A stretch of DNA of 64,000 nucleotides from Bhargavaea ginsengi (GCF_900109165.1 NZ_FNZF01000008.1:22827-86826), one strand, 5' to 3'; shown: positions 29,897-38,520, numbered from the stretch's first letter. Translations and numbers: made by a program. The notes: generated by a model from the sequence alone, not told the origin.

Positions 29897-30001
29897 ATGA
29901 GCGGATCTGCAATTTTCATGATGATCCTTGGCATTCTGATCATCTGGGGCGGCCTTGCGGCAAGTATTGCCAACGCTGTCTTTAAAGCCAAAAATCGTTA
30001 A
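29897..30001 (+). CDS. metS: MetS-type small subunit of an NSS transporter
   Basis: 34 codons: MSGSAIFMMILGILIIWG then GLAASIANAVFKAKNR. One membrane helix with a short basic tail and a W-G-G-L motif, typical of the methionine/alanine importer small subunit (MetS). The ATG lies 12 bases after the NSS stop, with AAGGGGGT upstream. In Corynebacterium MetS is needed for MetP transport. Too short to be found by length-filtered gene finding. Confidence 0.8.
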   Translation: MSGSAIFMMILGILIIWGGLAASIANAVFKAKNR

Positions 30002-30006
30002 CAGGA

Positions 30007-30035
30007 GGGCGTCCCATTGCGGGGCGCTTTTACTG
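30007..30035 (+). terminator. Terminator of the NSS-metS operon
   Basis: GGCGTCCC / GGGGCGC stem (one G-U pair) followed by TTTT. Confidence 0.6.
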
Positions 30036-30143
30036 TTGACGGGGCATCAATCGGACTCCTGAAGGCTGTTGTACCAACCTGCTCATTGTGTTACATTGAC
30101 AACAGTGAACATTTTCAAAACAGAGAGAATGGAGCCGATGGCG

Positions 30144-31073
30144 ATGACATCATGCAAGCCGGGAAACGAGCACATCCGAAAACCGGATTGGCTGAAAATC
30201 AAGCTGAATACCAACGAGAACTATGTCGATCTGAAAAAGATGATGCGCGAAAAGGGACTGCACACTGTCTGTGAAGAGGCACGCTGTCCGAACATTCATG
30301 AATGCTGGGGCGAACGCAGGACCGCAACATTCATGATTCTGGGTGCAGTCTGCACGAGAGCCTGCCGGTTCTGTGCCGTGAAGACGGGCCTGCCGAATGA
30401 ACTTGACCTTGCCGAACCGGAACGCGTAGCGGATTCAGTCGCTCTGATGAACCTCAAACATGCCGTCATTACGATGGTTGCCCGCGATGACCAGCGTGAT
30501 GGAGGAGCGGGTGTGATGGCCGAGACAATCCGTGCCATCCGCCGCAAGAATCCGTTCGCGACGGTGGAAGTGCTGCCGTCTGACCTGGCGGGGGATTATG
30601 ACAGCCTGAAGACACTGATGGATGCCAAGCCGGATATCCTGAACCACAACATCGAAACGGTCCGCCGGATGACAAAGCGGGTCCGCGCACGAGCGACCTA
30701 CGACCGTTCACTGGAGTTCCTTCGCAGAGCCAAGGAAATGCAACCGGAAATTCCTACAAAGTCTTCCCTTATGGTCGGTCTCGGAGAGACATGGGAGGAA
30801 ATCATTGAGACGATGGATGACCTCCGCGCGAATAATGTGGATATCATGACAATTGGCCAATATCTGCAGCCGACTAAAAAGCATATTGCTGTCCAGAAAT
30901 ACTACACACCACAGGAATTCGGCGAGCTCCGCGAGATTGCCATGACCAAAGGATTCTCCCACTGTGAAGCCGGCCCGCTTGTGCGGAGCAGCTATCATGC
31001 GGATGAGCAGGTCAACGCAGCTGCCCGTGAACGCCAACGCCGTGGTGAAGCCGAGCTTGCTCCACAAGCCTGA
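30144..31073 (+). CDS. lipA: Lipoyl synthase
   Basis: About 309 residues, radical SAM enzyme that inserts two sulfurs into octanoyl groups to make lipoyl. Both clusters are visible: auxiliary C-x4-C-x5-C ([12 protein letters not shown]) and radical [13 protein letters not shown]. The terminal RSSYHA supplies the Ser ligand. Candidate ATGs lie at 30129, 30138 and 30144. I prefer 30144, 9 bases after GGAG, but this is a weak choice. First gene of lipA-yutD-yutE-yutF. The SufBCD products and gcvH in this window are its functional partners. Confidence 0.9.
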   Translation: MTSCKPGNEHIRKPDWLKIKLNTNENYVDLKKMMREKGLHTVCEEARCPNIHECWGERRTATFMILGAVCTRACRFCAVKTGLPNELDLAEPERVADSVALMNLKHAVITMVARDDQRDGGAGVMAETIRAIRRKNPFATVEVLPSDLAGDYDSLKTLMDAKPDILNHNIETVRRMTKRVRARATYDRSLEFLRRAKEMQPEIPTKSSLMVGLGETWEEIIETMDDLRANNVDIMTIGQYLQPTKKHIAVQKYYTPQEFGELREIAMTKGFSHCEAGPLVRSSYHADEQVNAAARERQRRGEAELAPQA

Positions 31074-31087
31074 AAGAAGGAACGGAC

Positions 31088-31438
31088 ATGATCAGGATTG
31101 AAAACACCGAGTACGAAGTAGTCGAGGATTATCGGGATGCCCTGCAAGAGGACGCCCTTGAGGCCCGCTACAGCGAGATTCTCGGCAAATATGACTACAT
31201 CGTCGGTGACTGGGGCTATGGCCAGCTCAGGCTCAGGGGCTTTTTCGATGATAAAAACCCGAAAGCGACCATCGCGACGAAGATCAGTACCTTGCAGGAC
31301 TATCTTTATGAGCACTGCAACTTCGGATGCGCCTATTTTGTCATCAAAAGGGTGCAGGGTGCTAAAGGTAAAGGTGCATCGAAAAAAATGAGCACCAGGC
31401 AAGAAAAGGAACAGGAGGACCCGCAGGACGGCGATTGA
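31088..31438 (+). CDS. yutD: YutD family protein (DUF1027)
   Basis: 116 residues. N-terminal globular part (YEVVEDYRDAL, YDYIVGDWGYGQLRLRGFF, YLYEHCNFGCAYFVIKR) matching the YutD family. A Lys/Glu/Gln-rich disordered tail closes it. Function unknown; the gene is conserved next to lipA in Bacillota. ATG after GAAAGGAACGG, 14 bases after lipA. Confidence 0.85.
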   Translation: MIRIENTEYEVVEDYRDALQEDALEARYSEILGKYDYIVGDWGYGQLRLRGFFDDKNPKATIATKISTLQDYLYEHCNFGCAYFVIKRVQGAKGKGASKKMSTRQEKEQEDPQDGD

Positions 31439-31480
31439 GCCGTTGCGGGTTTTCGTCTTGAACCGACAGGAGGAATCATC

Positions 31481-31933
31481 ATGTACTTTATCGACCGAAA
31501 TAAAGTGGAAAAGACAGCAGCCCATATGGAGCATCTTTTTGAAGTGTACGACAGCCGTTCCGACTGGTCGGAAAGCGCAGCAGGAATGCTCGCGATGGAA
31601 CGGATCGCCCATAATCTTATTGAATCAGTGATCGATATCGGAAATACGCTGATCGATGGCTTCATCATGAGGGATCCCGGCAGTTATGAAGATATCATCG
31701 ATATTCTTCTGGATGAAAAAGTGATTGAAGCGGATATGGAGGCTCCCCTGAAAGAACTGGTCGGCCTCAGAAAAATGATTGTACGTGAATTCATGGAGGT
31801 CGATCCTGCTGAAACGGTGAGAGTGCTGGACGGTACAATGCCGGCTCTCCGGCGTTTCCCGGACAGCACGCGGCGCTACCTGGCTGAAGAGCTTGGCCCG
31901 GTTTCGGCATTTCTTCCGGAGGAAGATAAATGA
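31481..31933 (+). CDS. yutE: DUF86/HepT-like HEPN protein (YutE)
   Basis: 150 residues, all helical, DUF86 type (AMERIAHNLIESVIDIGN near residue 38). Active HepT toxins carry an RNase/AMP-acceptor motif R-x4-H-x-Y. Here the equivalent region (residues 97-104, LRKMIVREF) has Arg for His and Phe for Tyr, so the catalytic site looks lost. No MntA-type nucleotidyltransferase antitoxin adjoins. ATG after AGGAGG. Its stop overlaps yutF by 4 bases (ATGA). A housekeeping, non-toxin role in the lipA-yutDEF operon is more likely than a toxin-antitoxin module. Confidence 0.8.
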   Translation: MYFIDRNKVEKTAAHMEHLFEVYDSRSDWSESAAGMLAMERIAHNLIESVIDIGNTLIDGFIMRDPGSYEDIIDILLDEKVIEADMEAPLKELVGLRKMIVREFMEVDPAETVRVLDGTMPALRRFPDSTRRYLAEELGPVSAFLPEEDK

Positions 31934-32697
31934 GGAAGTACCATGCATGGTGCTTTGATCTGGATGGGACAGTCTATCGGGGCGAAGAGCCCATACCGGA
32001 GACGGTCAGCTTTATCCAAAAACTGAGGGAGCAGGGTGCAGGGGTTTTCTTCGTGACGAACAACTCCGCGCTCACACCGGAGAGCCAAGCGGAAAAACTT
32101 GCAAAGATGGGCATCGAAGCCGATCCGGATGAAATCATGACTTCATCGGTGGCTACGGCTGCCCATCTTCTGAAAGTCCACGGTTCGGTCAAAGTCATGA
32201 TGATCGGTGAAGAAGGGCTCAGGAAAGCGCTTGAAACGGCGGGGCATACCGTTGTCAGACAGCATCCACAAGCAGTGGTGGTCGGCATCGACCGCAGTAT
32301 CACCTACGGGAAGCTTGCGGATGCTTCACTTGCGGTTTCTGCGGGCGCTTCATTCATTGCCACCAACAGCGACAAAGCGTATCCGACCGAACAGGGCCTC
32401 GTGCCCGGCAATGGCGCGTTTGCCGGACTGATCGAGCTGGCGACCGGCGTGAGCCCATATTATATCGGCAAACCATCCGTACCCATGCTCGAAGCGCTGG
32501 CCGAAAGACATGGACTGGACAGGAAAGACATGGTGATGGTCGGTGATAACTATGAGACTGACATCACAGCGGGCATCCGGTTTGGCATCGACACGATCCA
32601 TGTGGACACAGGAGTGACCCGTACAGAGGATCTTGCGCATTACGGGGAGCAGCCGACCTATGCTCTAAAGACGCTGGGAGATTGGAAAGTAAACTAA
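31930..32697 (+). CDS. yutF: HAD-superfamily IIA phosphatase (YutF, NagD-like)
   Basis: 255 residues, HAD hydrolase with motif I CFDLDGTVYRG (nucleophile Asp), motif II FFVTNNS, a class IIA cap with VVVGIDRSITY, and motif IV MVGDNYETDI. Predicted phosphatase for small sugar or nucleoside phosphates. Start overlaps the yutE stop, with AGGAAGAT as site. Last gene of the operon before a bidirectional terminator. Confidence 0.9.
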   Translation: MRKYHAWCFDLDGTVYRGEEPIPETVSFIQKLREQGAGVFFVTNNSALTPESQAEKLAKMGIEADPDEIMTSSVATAAHLLKVHGSVKVMMIGEEGLRKALETAGHTVVRQHPQAVVVGIDRSITYGKLADASLAVSAGASFIATNSDKAYPTEQGLVPGNGAFAGLIELATGVSPYYIGKPSVPMLEALAERHGLDRKDMVMVGDNYETDITAGIRFGIDTIHVDTGVTRTEDLAHYGEQPTYALKTLGDWKVN

Positions 32698-32727
32698 AAA
32701 GCGCAATGCCGGCCGGCATTGCGCTTT
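32698..32727. terminator. Bidirectional terminator between yutF and yuzB
   Basis: Perfect 15-bp inverted repeat AAAGCGCAATGCCGG / CCGGCATTGCGCTTT between convergent genes. T-rich on one side, A-rich on the other. Confidence 0.85.
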
Positions 32728-32745
32728 ATATATATGGATATTTCA

Positions 32746-32988
32746 TCAGAACAGCGGATTCTCTTCAATAAAACGGTAGATGTTTTCCTTTAGTTCATCC
32801 GGTGTCTCGCCTTCGACAATCTCGCCGTTGACGACCGCATAGAGCGATTCGGCACATTGCGAGCAGAAGCTGAGGCAACCGTATTCGAGGACATCCAGAT
32901 TCGTATCCTGTTCGAGTTCCTCGAATGTTTTCTGTGAACCGCAGGCCATGTTGCTCATGCAAAATTCAACGATCGGATTCACAAACAT
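32746..32988 (-). CDS. yuzB: YuzB family protein (DUF1450)
   Basis: 80 residues with Cys10 in VEFCMSNM and Cys in [15 protein letters not shown], giving a thioredoxin-like ferredoxin-type Cys pattern. DUF1450 proteins are uncharacterised and may bind a metal or Fe-S cluster. ATG after AGGAGAGGTGA. It sits, as in B. subtilis, beside yutJ, which diverges from it. Confidence 0.85.
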   Translation of the reverse strand: MFVNPIVEFCMSNMACGSQKTFEELEQDTNLDVLEYGCLSFCSQCAESLYAVVNGEIVEGETPDELKENIYRFIEENPLF

Positions 32989-33131
32989 TCACCTCTCCTA
33001 CCCGAAAATCGTACTCCTTTTTCAACTGCGCGTCAATTAAACGGCTTATTGTGAAACTCCTCACATTCCGATATAATGGCGATGGAATGCAATAAAACAT
33101 CGAAAACCGAACTTCATCAAAGGAGACTACC

Positions 33132-34199
33132 ATGAAGAAACTAGTCCTTCTAGGCGGCGGCTACGGAAATATGCGAATTCTGCTGCGCCTCCTGCCCAAT
33201 CAACTTCCCGAGGACCGGGAAATCATCCTGATCGACCGGACACCGTTTCACAGCCTGAAGACCGAATTCTATGCATTGGCGGCAGGCACGGTTCCGGATG
33301 CGGAGGTTCGTGTCGACTTTCCTGAACACGAGCGTCTCCGGACGGTCACAGCAGAAGTAGTCGACATCAATATGGATGAACAATGCGTGTATCTCGACAA
33401 CGGTGACAGCATCCGATATGACGATCTTGTCATTGGGCTCGGCTGTGATGATAACTATCATGATGTGCCGGGTGCAGCAGAATATACGCACAGCATCCAG
33501 ACGATCCGTAAGTCGCGTGATACATACCGGGAAGTGCTGGGGCTGTCGGGCGGCGCGACTGTCGCCATTGTCGGGGCCGGCCTAAGCGGCATCGAAATCG
33601 CGAGTGAACTCCGTGAAAGCCGTCCGGACCTGAACATCAAACTGTTCGACCGTGGTCCGCGGATCCTCCGTGACTTCCCGGAGCGGCTCAGCAATTACGT
33701 GCAGAGCTGGTTTGATGAAAACAACGTGGAAGTCATCAGCAACTCGAATATCACCAAAGTGGAGCCCCATATGCTCTATAATCACGAAAATTCGATTCCG
33801 GCGGATGCGGTCGTCTGGACTGCGGGAATACGTCCGGTCGAAATCGTGCGCAATCTTGAAGTCGAAAAAGCCGGAGGCGGCAGGATCGTCCTGACCCCTC
33901 ACCATAACATTCCCGAAAACGAACATGTCTATGTCGTCGGGGACTGCGCAGCGCTGCCGCACGCGCCGAGCGCCTATCTTGCCGAGGAACAGGGCGAGCA
34001 GATCGTCAAAGTGCTGAAAATGCGCTGGAACGGCGAAACATTGCCGGAGAAGATGCCGGAGATCAAACTCCAGGGCATCGTCGGTTCCCTTGGAAAAAAG
34101 AAAGGCTTCGCCTTCCTCGCCGACCGTACGGTCACCGGCCGCATCGCGCGCCTGCTGAAATCAGGCATCCTCTGGATGTACAAATGGCATAACGGCTAA
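33132..34199 (+). CDS. yutJ: NAD(P)/FAD-dependent oxidoreductase (YutJ, NDH-2-like)
   Basis: 355 residues, pyridine nucleotide-disulfide oxidoreductase fold. FAD motif VLLGGGYGNMRI at the N-terminus, NAD motif VAIVGAGLSGIEIASEL near residue 140, and HVYVVGDCAALPHAP near 265. Close to type II NADH dehydrogenases but without the AQxAxQ quinone motif and C-terminal membrane helices seen in the gene at 35683. Electron acceptor uncertain. ATG after AAAGGAGA. Confidence 0.85.
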   Translation: MKKLVLLGGGYGNMRILLRLLPNQLPEDREIILIDRTPFHSLKTEFYALAAGTVPDAEVRVDFPEHERLRTVTAEVVDINMDEQCVYLDNGDSIRYDDLVIGLGCDDNYHDVPGAAEYTHSIQTIRKSRDTYREVLGLSGGATVAIVGAGLSGIEIASELRESRPDLNIKLFDRGPRILRDFPERLSNYVQSWFDENNVEVISNSNITKVEPHMLYNHENSIPADAVVWTAGIRPVEIVRNLEVEKAGGGRIVLTPHHNIPENEHVYVVGDCAALPHAPSAYLAEEQGEQIVKVLKMRWNGETLPEKMPEIKLQGIVGSLGKKKGFAFLADRTVTGRIARLLKSGILWMYKWHNG

Positions 34200-34206
34200 T
34201 TTTTTG

Positions 34207-34238
34207 CCGGAATCGCAATATGCGGTTCCGGTTTTTTG
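34207..34238 (+). terminator. Terminator of yutJ
   Basis: CCGGAATCGCA / TGCGGTTCCGG stem and TTTTTT. Confidence 0.85.
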
Positions 34239-34397
34239 ATGTCTCAGAAAGGATAAAAGGGACAAGATTACCATTTAACACCGAAAGGTAATCACTCAAG
34301 TAGCGGCAGTTCTGGAACACCTGGAGGAATTTCAGAAAAAGAAAAAACTGCGGACTATGTCCACAGTCGGTCACTCATATACATGGAATAAAACCAC

Positions 34398-34727
34398 TCA
34401 TGCTTCTGTAGTAAACCCGTGCTTCTCGAGTTCCTTGAACACCGGCTTCAGCTGGATATAACCTTCGCCGACAACTTCTCCGCCGACCATTACGAGCGGG
34501 TAGAAGAACTCATCATCTTTGACCCTTGCCGCGATGTCGGCGCGGACAGGATCTTCGATCGGCTGTTCGATGTCGATATAATCGATCTGGAAGGAATGAT
34601 CGGGATATTTTCTGGAAATCGCCGCTTCCAGCCATTCATACGTGTCTTTTGAAGACGGTGCATTGACGCAGCTTGCACAGATGATATCCGCACCATAAAC
34701 CTCGATACTGACCCCTTTTTCGTTCAA
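34398..34727 (-). CDS. yuzD: YuzD family protein (DUF1462)
   Basis: 109 residues with CASCVNAPSSK near residue 17 (CxxC) in a thioredoxin-like fold. Family members are annotated as putative disulfide oxidoreductases; no proven activity. The start is TTG at 34727, 8 bases after GGAGG; no ATG precedes in frame. It diverges from yutI, an arrangement conserved with B. subtilis. Confidence 0.85.
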   Translation of the reverse strand: MNEKGVSIEVYGADIICASCVNAPSSKDTYEWLEAAISRKYPDHSFQIDYIDIEQPIEDPVRADIAARVKDDEFFYPLVMVGGEVVGEGYIQLKPVFKELEKHGFTTEA

Positions 34728-34807
34728 ATGGATGACCTCCGGTTTCCGTTATGGATTTTCTGTCTTGAACACATTATAATGATATTAGTGAAAGGAGTCG
34801 AATCGAA

Positions 34808-35044
34808 GTGACAGAAACAGCGATGATGGATGGTGTACAAGAAGTCCTGGATAAATTGCGTCCGTTCCTGCTCCGCGATGGCGGCGACTGCGAACTCGTT
34901 GATGTCGAGGACGGCATCGTGAAACTCCGCCTGCTTGGCGCATGCGGAACTTGCCCAAGTTCGACAATTACGCTCAAAGCCGGCATCGAGCGTGCGCTCG
35001 TCGAAGAAGTGCCTGGCGTCGTCGAAGTCGAACAAGTCTTTTGA
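34808..35044 (+). CDS. yutI: NifU-like Fe-S scaffold/carrier (YutI)
   Basis: 78 residues, a single NifU C-terminal (Nfu) domain with the cluster-binding CxxC in [16 protein letters not shown]. Predicted carrier that receives Fe-S clusters from SufBCD and passes them to client enzymes such as LipA or aconitase. GTG start after AAAGGAG. An internal ATG six codons later is the alternative. Confidence 0.9.
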   Translation: MTETAMMDGVQEVLDKLRPFLLRDGGDCELVDVEDGIVKLRLLGACGTCPSSTITLKAGIERALVEEVPGVVEVEQVF

Positions 35045-35049
35045 TCACA

Positions 35050-35075
35050 CGGATCCGCCTCGGCGGATCCTTTTC
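35050..35075 (+). terminator. Terminator of yutI
   Basis: GGATCCGC / GCGGATCC stem and TTTT. Confidence 0.75.
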
Positions 35076-35144
35076 AATAATCGGTCCATTCATTTGAACG
35101 AGTGGCCAACAAACGGTAAGATGGATGAAAAGGAGTGAGGATAT

Positions 35145-35507
35145 ATGACACAAGTGGTGGAACTGACGGAAGCGGCGGCCTATCAGGTGAAGGAAATGAT
35201 GGTCAACAATGAAGAGGAAGGTTCTTTCCTTCGTGTCGGGGTCAACGGCGGCGGCTGCAGCGGATTGACCTACGGCCTCAACTTCACGAGAGAACGTCAT
35301 GAAGAAGATGAATTCCTTGAACTGCACGGTATCCCGATTGTTGTTTCCAAAGAGGATGCAGGCATTCTGAACGGTACGAAAATTGATTACAAACAGTCCC
35401 TCATGGGCGGCGGTTTTACGATCACCAACCCGAACGCAATTGCGTCCTGCGGGTGCGGTACATCATTCAGGACGGCCAGGAAAGAGGGCACACCAGAAAA
35501 ATGCTGA
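35145..35507 (+). CDS. yutM: A-type Fe-S carrier (YutM, HesB/IscA family)
   Basis: 120 residues, with the three conserved Cys in GGCSGLTYGL and SCGCGTSF. It transfers Fe-S clusters or iron to apo-proteins in the SUF pathway. ATG after AAGGAGTGAGG. Stands alone between two terminators, next to the Nfu gene. Confidence 0.9.
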   Translation: MTQVVELTEAAAYQVKEMMVNNEEEGSFLRVGVNGGGCSGLTYGLNFTRERHEEDEFLELHGIPIVVSKEDAGILNGTKIDYKQSLMGGGFTITNPNAIASCGCGTSFRTARKEGTPEKC

Positions 35508-35510
35508 CCT

Positions 35511-35536
35511 AAAGACCGGATTTCCGGTCTTTTTTA
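35511..35536 (+). terminator. Terminator of yutM
   Basis: AAAGACCGGA / TCCGGTCTTT stem with a 2-base turn and TTTTTTA. Confidence 0.85.
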
Positions 35537-35682
35537 TTTCCCTGCGACCTCTTGAATATCCTCATACAAAGGACTAAACTAAGAGTTGAGGGATTTTGTC
35601 AATTACGGCGCTATGCCGTGACAATCAGGCATATGTCGCCGTCCTAATAATAGACACATTTCATAAAGGTGGTTTGGATCAA

Positions 35683-36900
35683 GTGAAGAGACCTACAGTA
35701 CTGGTGCTCGGAGGCGGATACGGCGGACTTTCGACAGTCGTCAACCTCCAAAAAAAGATCGGCACTGATGACATGGATATCGTCCTCGTGAACAAAAACG
35801 ATTACCACTACGAATCGACCTGGCTCCACGAAGCCGCAGCAGGAACACTTAAGCCAGAAGACGTGCGCTACGACATCAAGCGCGTCATCAATGAAAACAA
35901 AGTGAAGTTTGTCAAGGCGACGGTCGAGTCGATCGACGTGGACAACAAGAAAGTCGGAACAGACGCAGGGGAACTTACATATGACTTCCTCGTGATCGGA
36001 CTCGGTTTCGAAGGGGAGACCTTCGGAATTGAAGGGCTCGACAAGTATGCGCTGAGCATCGCAGATGTTAATGCGGCACGCCAGATCCGCGAGCACATCG
36101 AGTATCAGTTCGCTACTTGGTCGCTTGAACAGGAAAAAGATGATTCCCGCCTGACGATCGTTGTCGGGGGAGCCGGATTCACGGGTATCGAGTTCCTTGG
36201 AGAACTCGGAAACCGGGTACCTGAGCTTTGCGAAGAGTTTGATGTACCTCGTGAAAAAGTCCGCGTCATCTGCGTGGAAGCGGCGCCGATGGTTCTGCCG
36301 GGCTTCGATCCGAAACTGGTCGATTACGCCACTTCTTACCTGAAGTCGAAAGGAATCGAATTCTCGATCGGAACACCTGTCGTCGAGGCTACTCCTGAAG
36401 GTGTCAAGATCAAGACCGGCGAAGAGAAGTTCGAGTTCATCAAGGCCGGTACGGTCGTTTGGGCTGCGGGTGTCCGCGGTAACCGCCTGATCGAAGAAAC
36501 ATCCATCGAAAGCAAGCGTGCCCGTGTCGCTGTTCGTGAAGATATGCGTGCACCTGGCTATGATGATGTCTTCATCGTCGGAGACTGCGCATTCCTCATG
36601 AACGAGGAAGCAGGCCGTCCATATCCTCCGACTGCCCAGATTGCCATGCAACAGGGCGTACAAGTCGCGGAAAACATCATCAGCCTATCCAAAGGCGGCA
36701 AAACGAAGAAGTTCGTTCCGGACCTTAAAGGTACGGTCTGCTCGCTTGGCGATGACGATGCAATCGGCAATGTATTCGATGGCAAGCTTGTCACAGGCAA
36801 AAAAGCAAGCTTCCTGAAGAAGATGATCGATAACCGTGCGCTTTATATGATTGGCGGACCATCGCTTGTCGTAAAAAAAGGTAAATTCGACGTTCTTTAA
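35683..36900 (+). CDS. yumB: Type II NADH dehydrogenase
   Basis: 405 residues. FAD motif [18 protein letters not shown] motif [18 protein letters not shown] near residue 160, second FAD motif [12 protein letters not shown] near 290, and quinone-site [11 protein letters not shown] near 315. An amphipathic C-terminus provides membrane attachment. Oxidises NADH and reduces menaquinone without pumping protons. GTG start at 35683 with AAAGGTGG upstream. The frame extends 29 codons upstream without another site. Confidence 0.9.
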   Translation: MKRPTVLVLGGGYGGLSTVVNLQKKIGTDDMDIVLVNKNDYHYESTWLHEAAAGTLKPEDVRYDIKRVINENKVKFVKATVESIDVDNKKVGTDAGELTYDFLVIGLGFEGETFGIEGLDKYALSIADVNAARQIREHIEYQFATWSLEQEKDDSRLTIVVGGAGFTGIEFLGELGNRVPELCEEFDVPREKVRVICVEAAPMVLPGFDPKLVDYATSYLKSKGIEFSIGTPVVEATPEGVKIKTGEEKFEFIKAGTVVWAAGVRGNRLIEETSIESKRARVAVREDMRAPGYDDVFIVGDCAFLMNEEAGRPYPPTAQIAMQQGVQVAENIISLSKGGKTKKFVPDLKGTVCSLGDDDAIGNVFDGKLVTGKKASFLKKMIDNRALYMIGGPSLVVKKGKFDVL

Positions 36901-36910
36901 TGAGAATCCG

Positions 36911-36947
36911 GGCGGCGCGTTCATATTATGAGCGTGCCGTCTTTTCT
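36911..36947 (+). terminator. Terminator of the NDH-2 gene
   Basis: About 15-bp stem with G-U pairs (GGCGGCGCGTTCATA / TATGAGCGTGCCGTC) followed by TTTTCT. Confidence 0.7.
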
Positions 36948-36966
36948 GTAATCGGGAAACGCGCCT

Positions 36967-37015
36967 AAGACTCCCCGAGTGGGCAAGCATGTTCATGCGG
37001 GCCGGGGAGTCTTTT
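36967..37015 (+). terminator. Second terminator-like hairpin before the Nudix gene
   Basis: AAGACTCCCC / GGGGAGTCTT arms, 27-base loop containing GCATG/CATGC, then TTTT. It lies 47 bases before the Nudix start and could also act as a leader attenuator. Confidence 0.55.
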
Positions 37016-37061
37016 AGTTGGCCGTGCAACCGGCGGCCATGATGACGGGAGGAGATTATTC

Positions 37062-37577
37062 GTGGGAAATAAGAGGGGGAAGGTCTGGCTTGGTGCAGCG
37101 GGCATCGTCATGAACGGTAACGGGGAATGGCTGGTCGTCAAGAAAACGTATGGCGGACTAAAGGGGAAATGGTCGTTTCCGGCGGGATTCGTGGAGCCTG
37201 GGGAACGGGCGGATGAGGCTGCGGTCCGTGAGGTGGCCGAGGAGACGGGAATCCACACAGAATTGACCGGCATGGCAGGTTTCCGGACCGGAGTGCTGAA
37301 AGGGGAGATCAGTGACAATATGGCACTGTTCCTCCTGCGACCGGTTACAGAAACACAACCTGTGATCCCTCAGGAGCGTGAAATCGCAGAAGCCCGCTGG
37401 ATGACACCCGGAGAGCTGGCCGCCTCACCGGATTCCTCACTGCTGATTCATGAAATTGCGGGTGAGGCTGTGGATGGCGGACTTCCGGAAGTGAAGGGTG
37501 CCTGGCCCGGTGACATTTTCGGTTATACGAGCTATAAGTTCTTTTTCCGCAAAGGGGGCGTAGACCCTGATTTCTGA
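37062..37577 (+). CDS. Nudix hydrolase
   Basis: 171 residues with a complete Nudix box: GFVEPGERADEAAVREVAEE followed by TGI, about residues 46-68. It hydrolyses a nucleoside diphosphate linked to some moiety; substrate not predictable (ADP-ribose or dinucleotide types fit the size). GTG start after GGGAGGAG. The C-terminal half after the box (FGYTSYKFFFRK) is not diagnostic. Confidence 0.85.
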   Translation: MGNKRGKVWLGAAGIVMNGNGEWLVVKKTYGGLKGKWSFPAGFVEPGERADEAAVREVAEETGIHTELTGMAGFRTGVLKGEISDNMALFLLRPVTETQPVIPQEREIAEARWMTPGELAASPDSSLLIHEIAGEAVDGGLPEVKGAWPGDIFGYTSYKFFFRKGGVDPDF

Positions 37578-37659
37578 CAGATTGGTGAACGGGGACCGTC
37601 TTGTTGAAAGAGGGTCACCTTTCCGGTAAACTGATGAAGGGAAATCGGAGGTTAGCGAA

Positions 37660-37989
37660 TTGGACGGTTCATTATCCATTGTAGAAGTCATGCTGTCGTT
37701 CCTGCTGTTCATGGTCATGTTCTTCGGGATCGGCTTCCTAGTGAATATGCTGCTCCGCATGACATGGCTCATGGCGATCGTCTACCCGATTGTCGTCATC
37801 CTGATTGTGGATGAGGTAAGGGTGTTTGACTATATCACCAGCCCGGGCATGGCATTCAGCAGCCTTGGCGACAAATTTGTCTCGCTTCATGCAGCAGATA
37901 TCATCATCCTGATCGGTGGCTTTGTCGGGGCAATCCTTGCAGGCATCGTCATGATCATCCTTCGCCGGATGGGCTACAGGATGTTCTGA
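37660..37989 (+). CDS. yuiB: YuiB-like integral membrane protein
   Basis: 109 residues, mostly hydrophobic, with three predicted membrane segments (about 10-30, 33-51, 75-100) and a basic C-terminus. It resembles B. subtilis YuiB in length and neighbourhood (yuiB near yuiD and yuiE/pepA). Function unknown. TTG start, 8 bases after GGAGG. Confidence 0.75.
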   Translation: MDGSLSIVEVMLSFLLFMVMFFGIGFLVNMLLRMTWLMAIVYPIVVILIVDEVRVFDYITSPGMAFSSLGDKFVSLHAADIIILIGGFVGAILAGIVMIILRRMGYRMF

Positions 37990-37993
37990 TAAT

Positions 37994-38029
37994 GAAAAAG
38001 CGTTCCGCGCAAATGCGGAACGCTTTTTC
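37994..38029. terminator. Bidirectional terminator between yuiB and yuiD
   Basis: Perfect 15-bp stem GAAAAAGCGTTCCGC / GCGGAACGCTTTTTC with a 6-base loop, between convergent genes. Confidence 0.9.
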
Positions 38030-38043
38030 AATTGCACCGGATT

Positions 38044-38520
38044 TTAGAGGATAAGCGTGTATAGGAATACAGCCAGTAATATGCCGGTCAGGGCACCTGC
38101 GTACACCTCACTTGGCTTGTGCCCGAGGAGTGTTTTCAGTTCCTCGATCTTTTGCTGTTCGTCTTTCTGTGGCCATTCCTTTGTAGTCTGGATGAAATTC
38201 CTGAAATCCGAACGCATCTGATTGATGACGACGGCCTGCTGGCCAGCCTGGAAACGGACTCCGGAAGCATCGAACATGACAATAATAGCAAAGACGGCGG
38301 ACACTGCGAATATTGACGAACCCGTCCCATGTTCAAATCCGATGGCGGTGGTGAGAGAGGAGACCGCTGCCGAATGGGAGCTTGGCATGCCGCCTGTGGA
38401 AGTGAAAAGCCTCCAGTCCACTTTTTTGGTAGCGAGGAAATGGATCGGGATTTTGACGAACTGGGCAAAGAAGATACTGAATACCGCGACCCATAGCGGT
38501 GCATTGTGGAAAAGGTCCAT
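38044..38520 (-). CDS. yuiD: Divergent PAP2-family membrane protein (YuiD)
   Basis: 158 residues, same length as B. subtilis YuiD. Membrane segments flank FTSTGGMPSSHSAAVSSL, the core of the acid phosphatase/vanadium haloperoxidase-related (divergent PAP2, DUF212) family; a central helix carries MFDASGVRFQAGQQA. Probably a phosphatase-like membrane protein, but several PAP2 residues differ. Start at ATG 38520 after AAAGG; an in-frame extension of 40 codons upstream would overlap the divergent pepA gene. Confidence 0.85.
   Translation of the reverse strand: MDLFHNAPLWVAVFSIFFAQFVKIPIHFLATKKVDWRLFTSTGGMPSSHSAAVSSLTTAIGFEHGTGSSIFAVSAVFAIIVMFDASGVRFQAGQQAVVINQMRSDFRNFIQTTKEWPQKDEQQKIEELKTLLGHKPSEVYAGALTGILLAVFLYTLIL

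Noticed and set aside
31481..32697. yutE-yutF as a toxin-antitoxin pair.
   Set aside because: YutE lacks the HEPN catalytic His/Tyr, and YutF is a HAD phosphatase, not an antitoxin. The order is a conserved housekeeping operon.
34260..34400. Short plus-strand frame reading VITQVAAVLEHLEEFQKKKK downstream of the yutJ terminator.
   Set aside because: Protein-like stretch, but it has no usable start codon or ribosome site and runs antisense into yuzD. It could be a gene remnant but cannot be supported.
36967..37061. Possible riboswitch before the Nudix gene.
   Set aside because: Only one terminator-like hairpin is present, without an aptamer core I can recognise. Kept as a second terminator.
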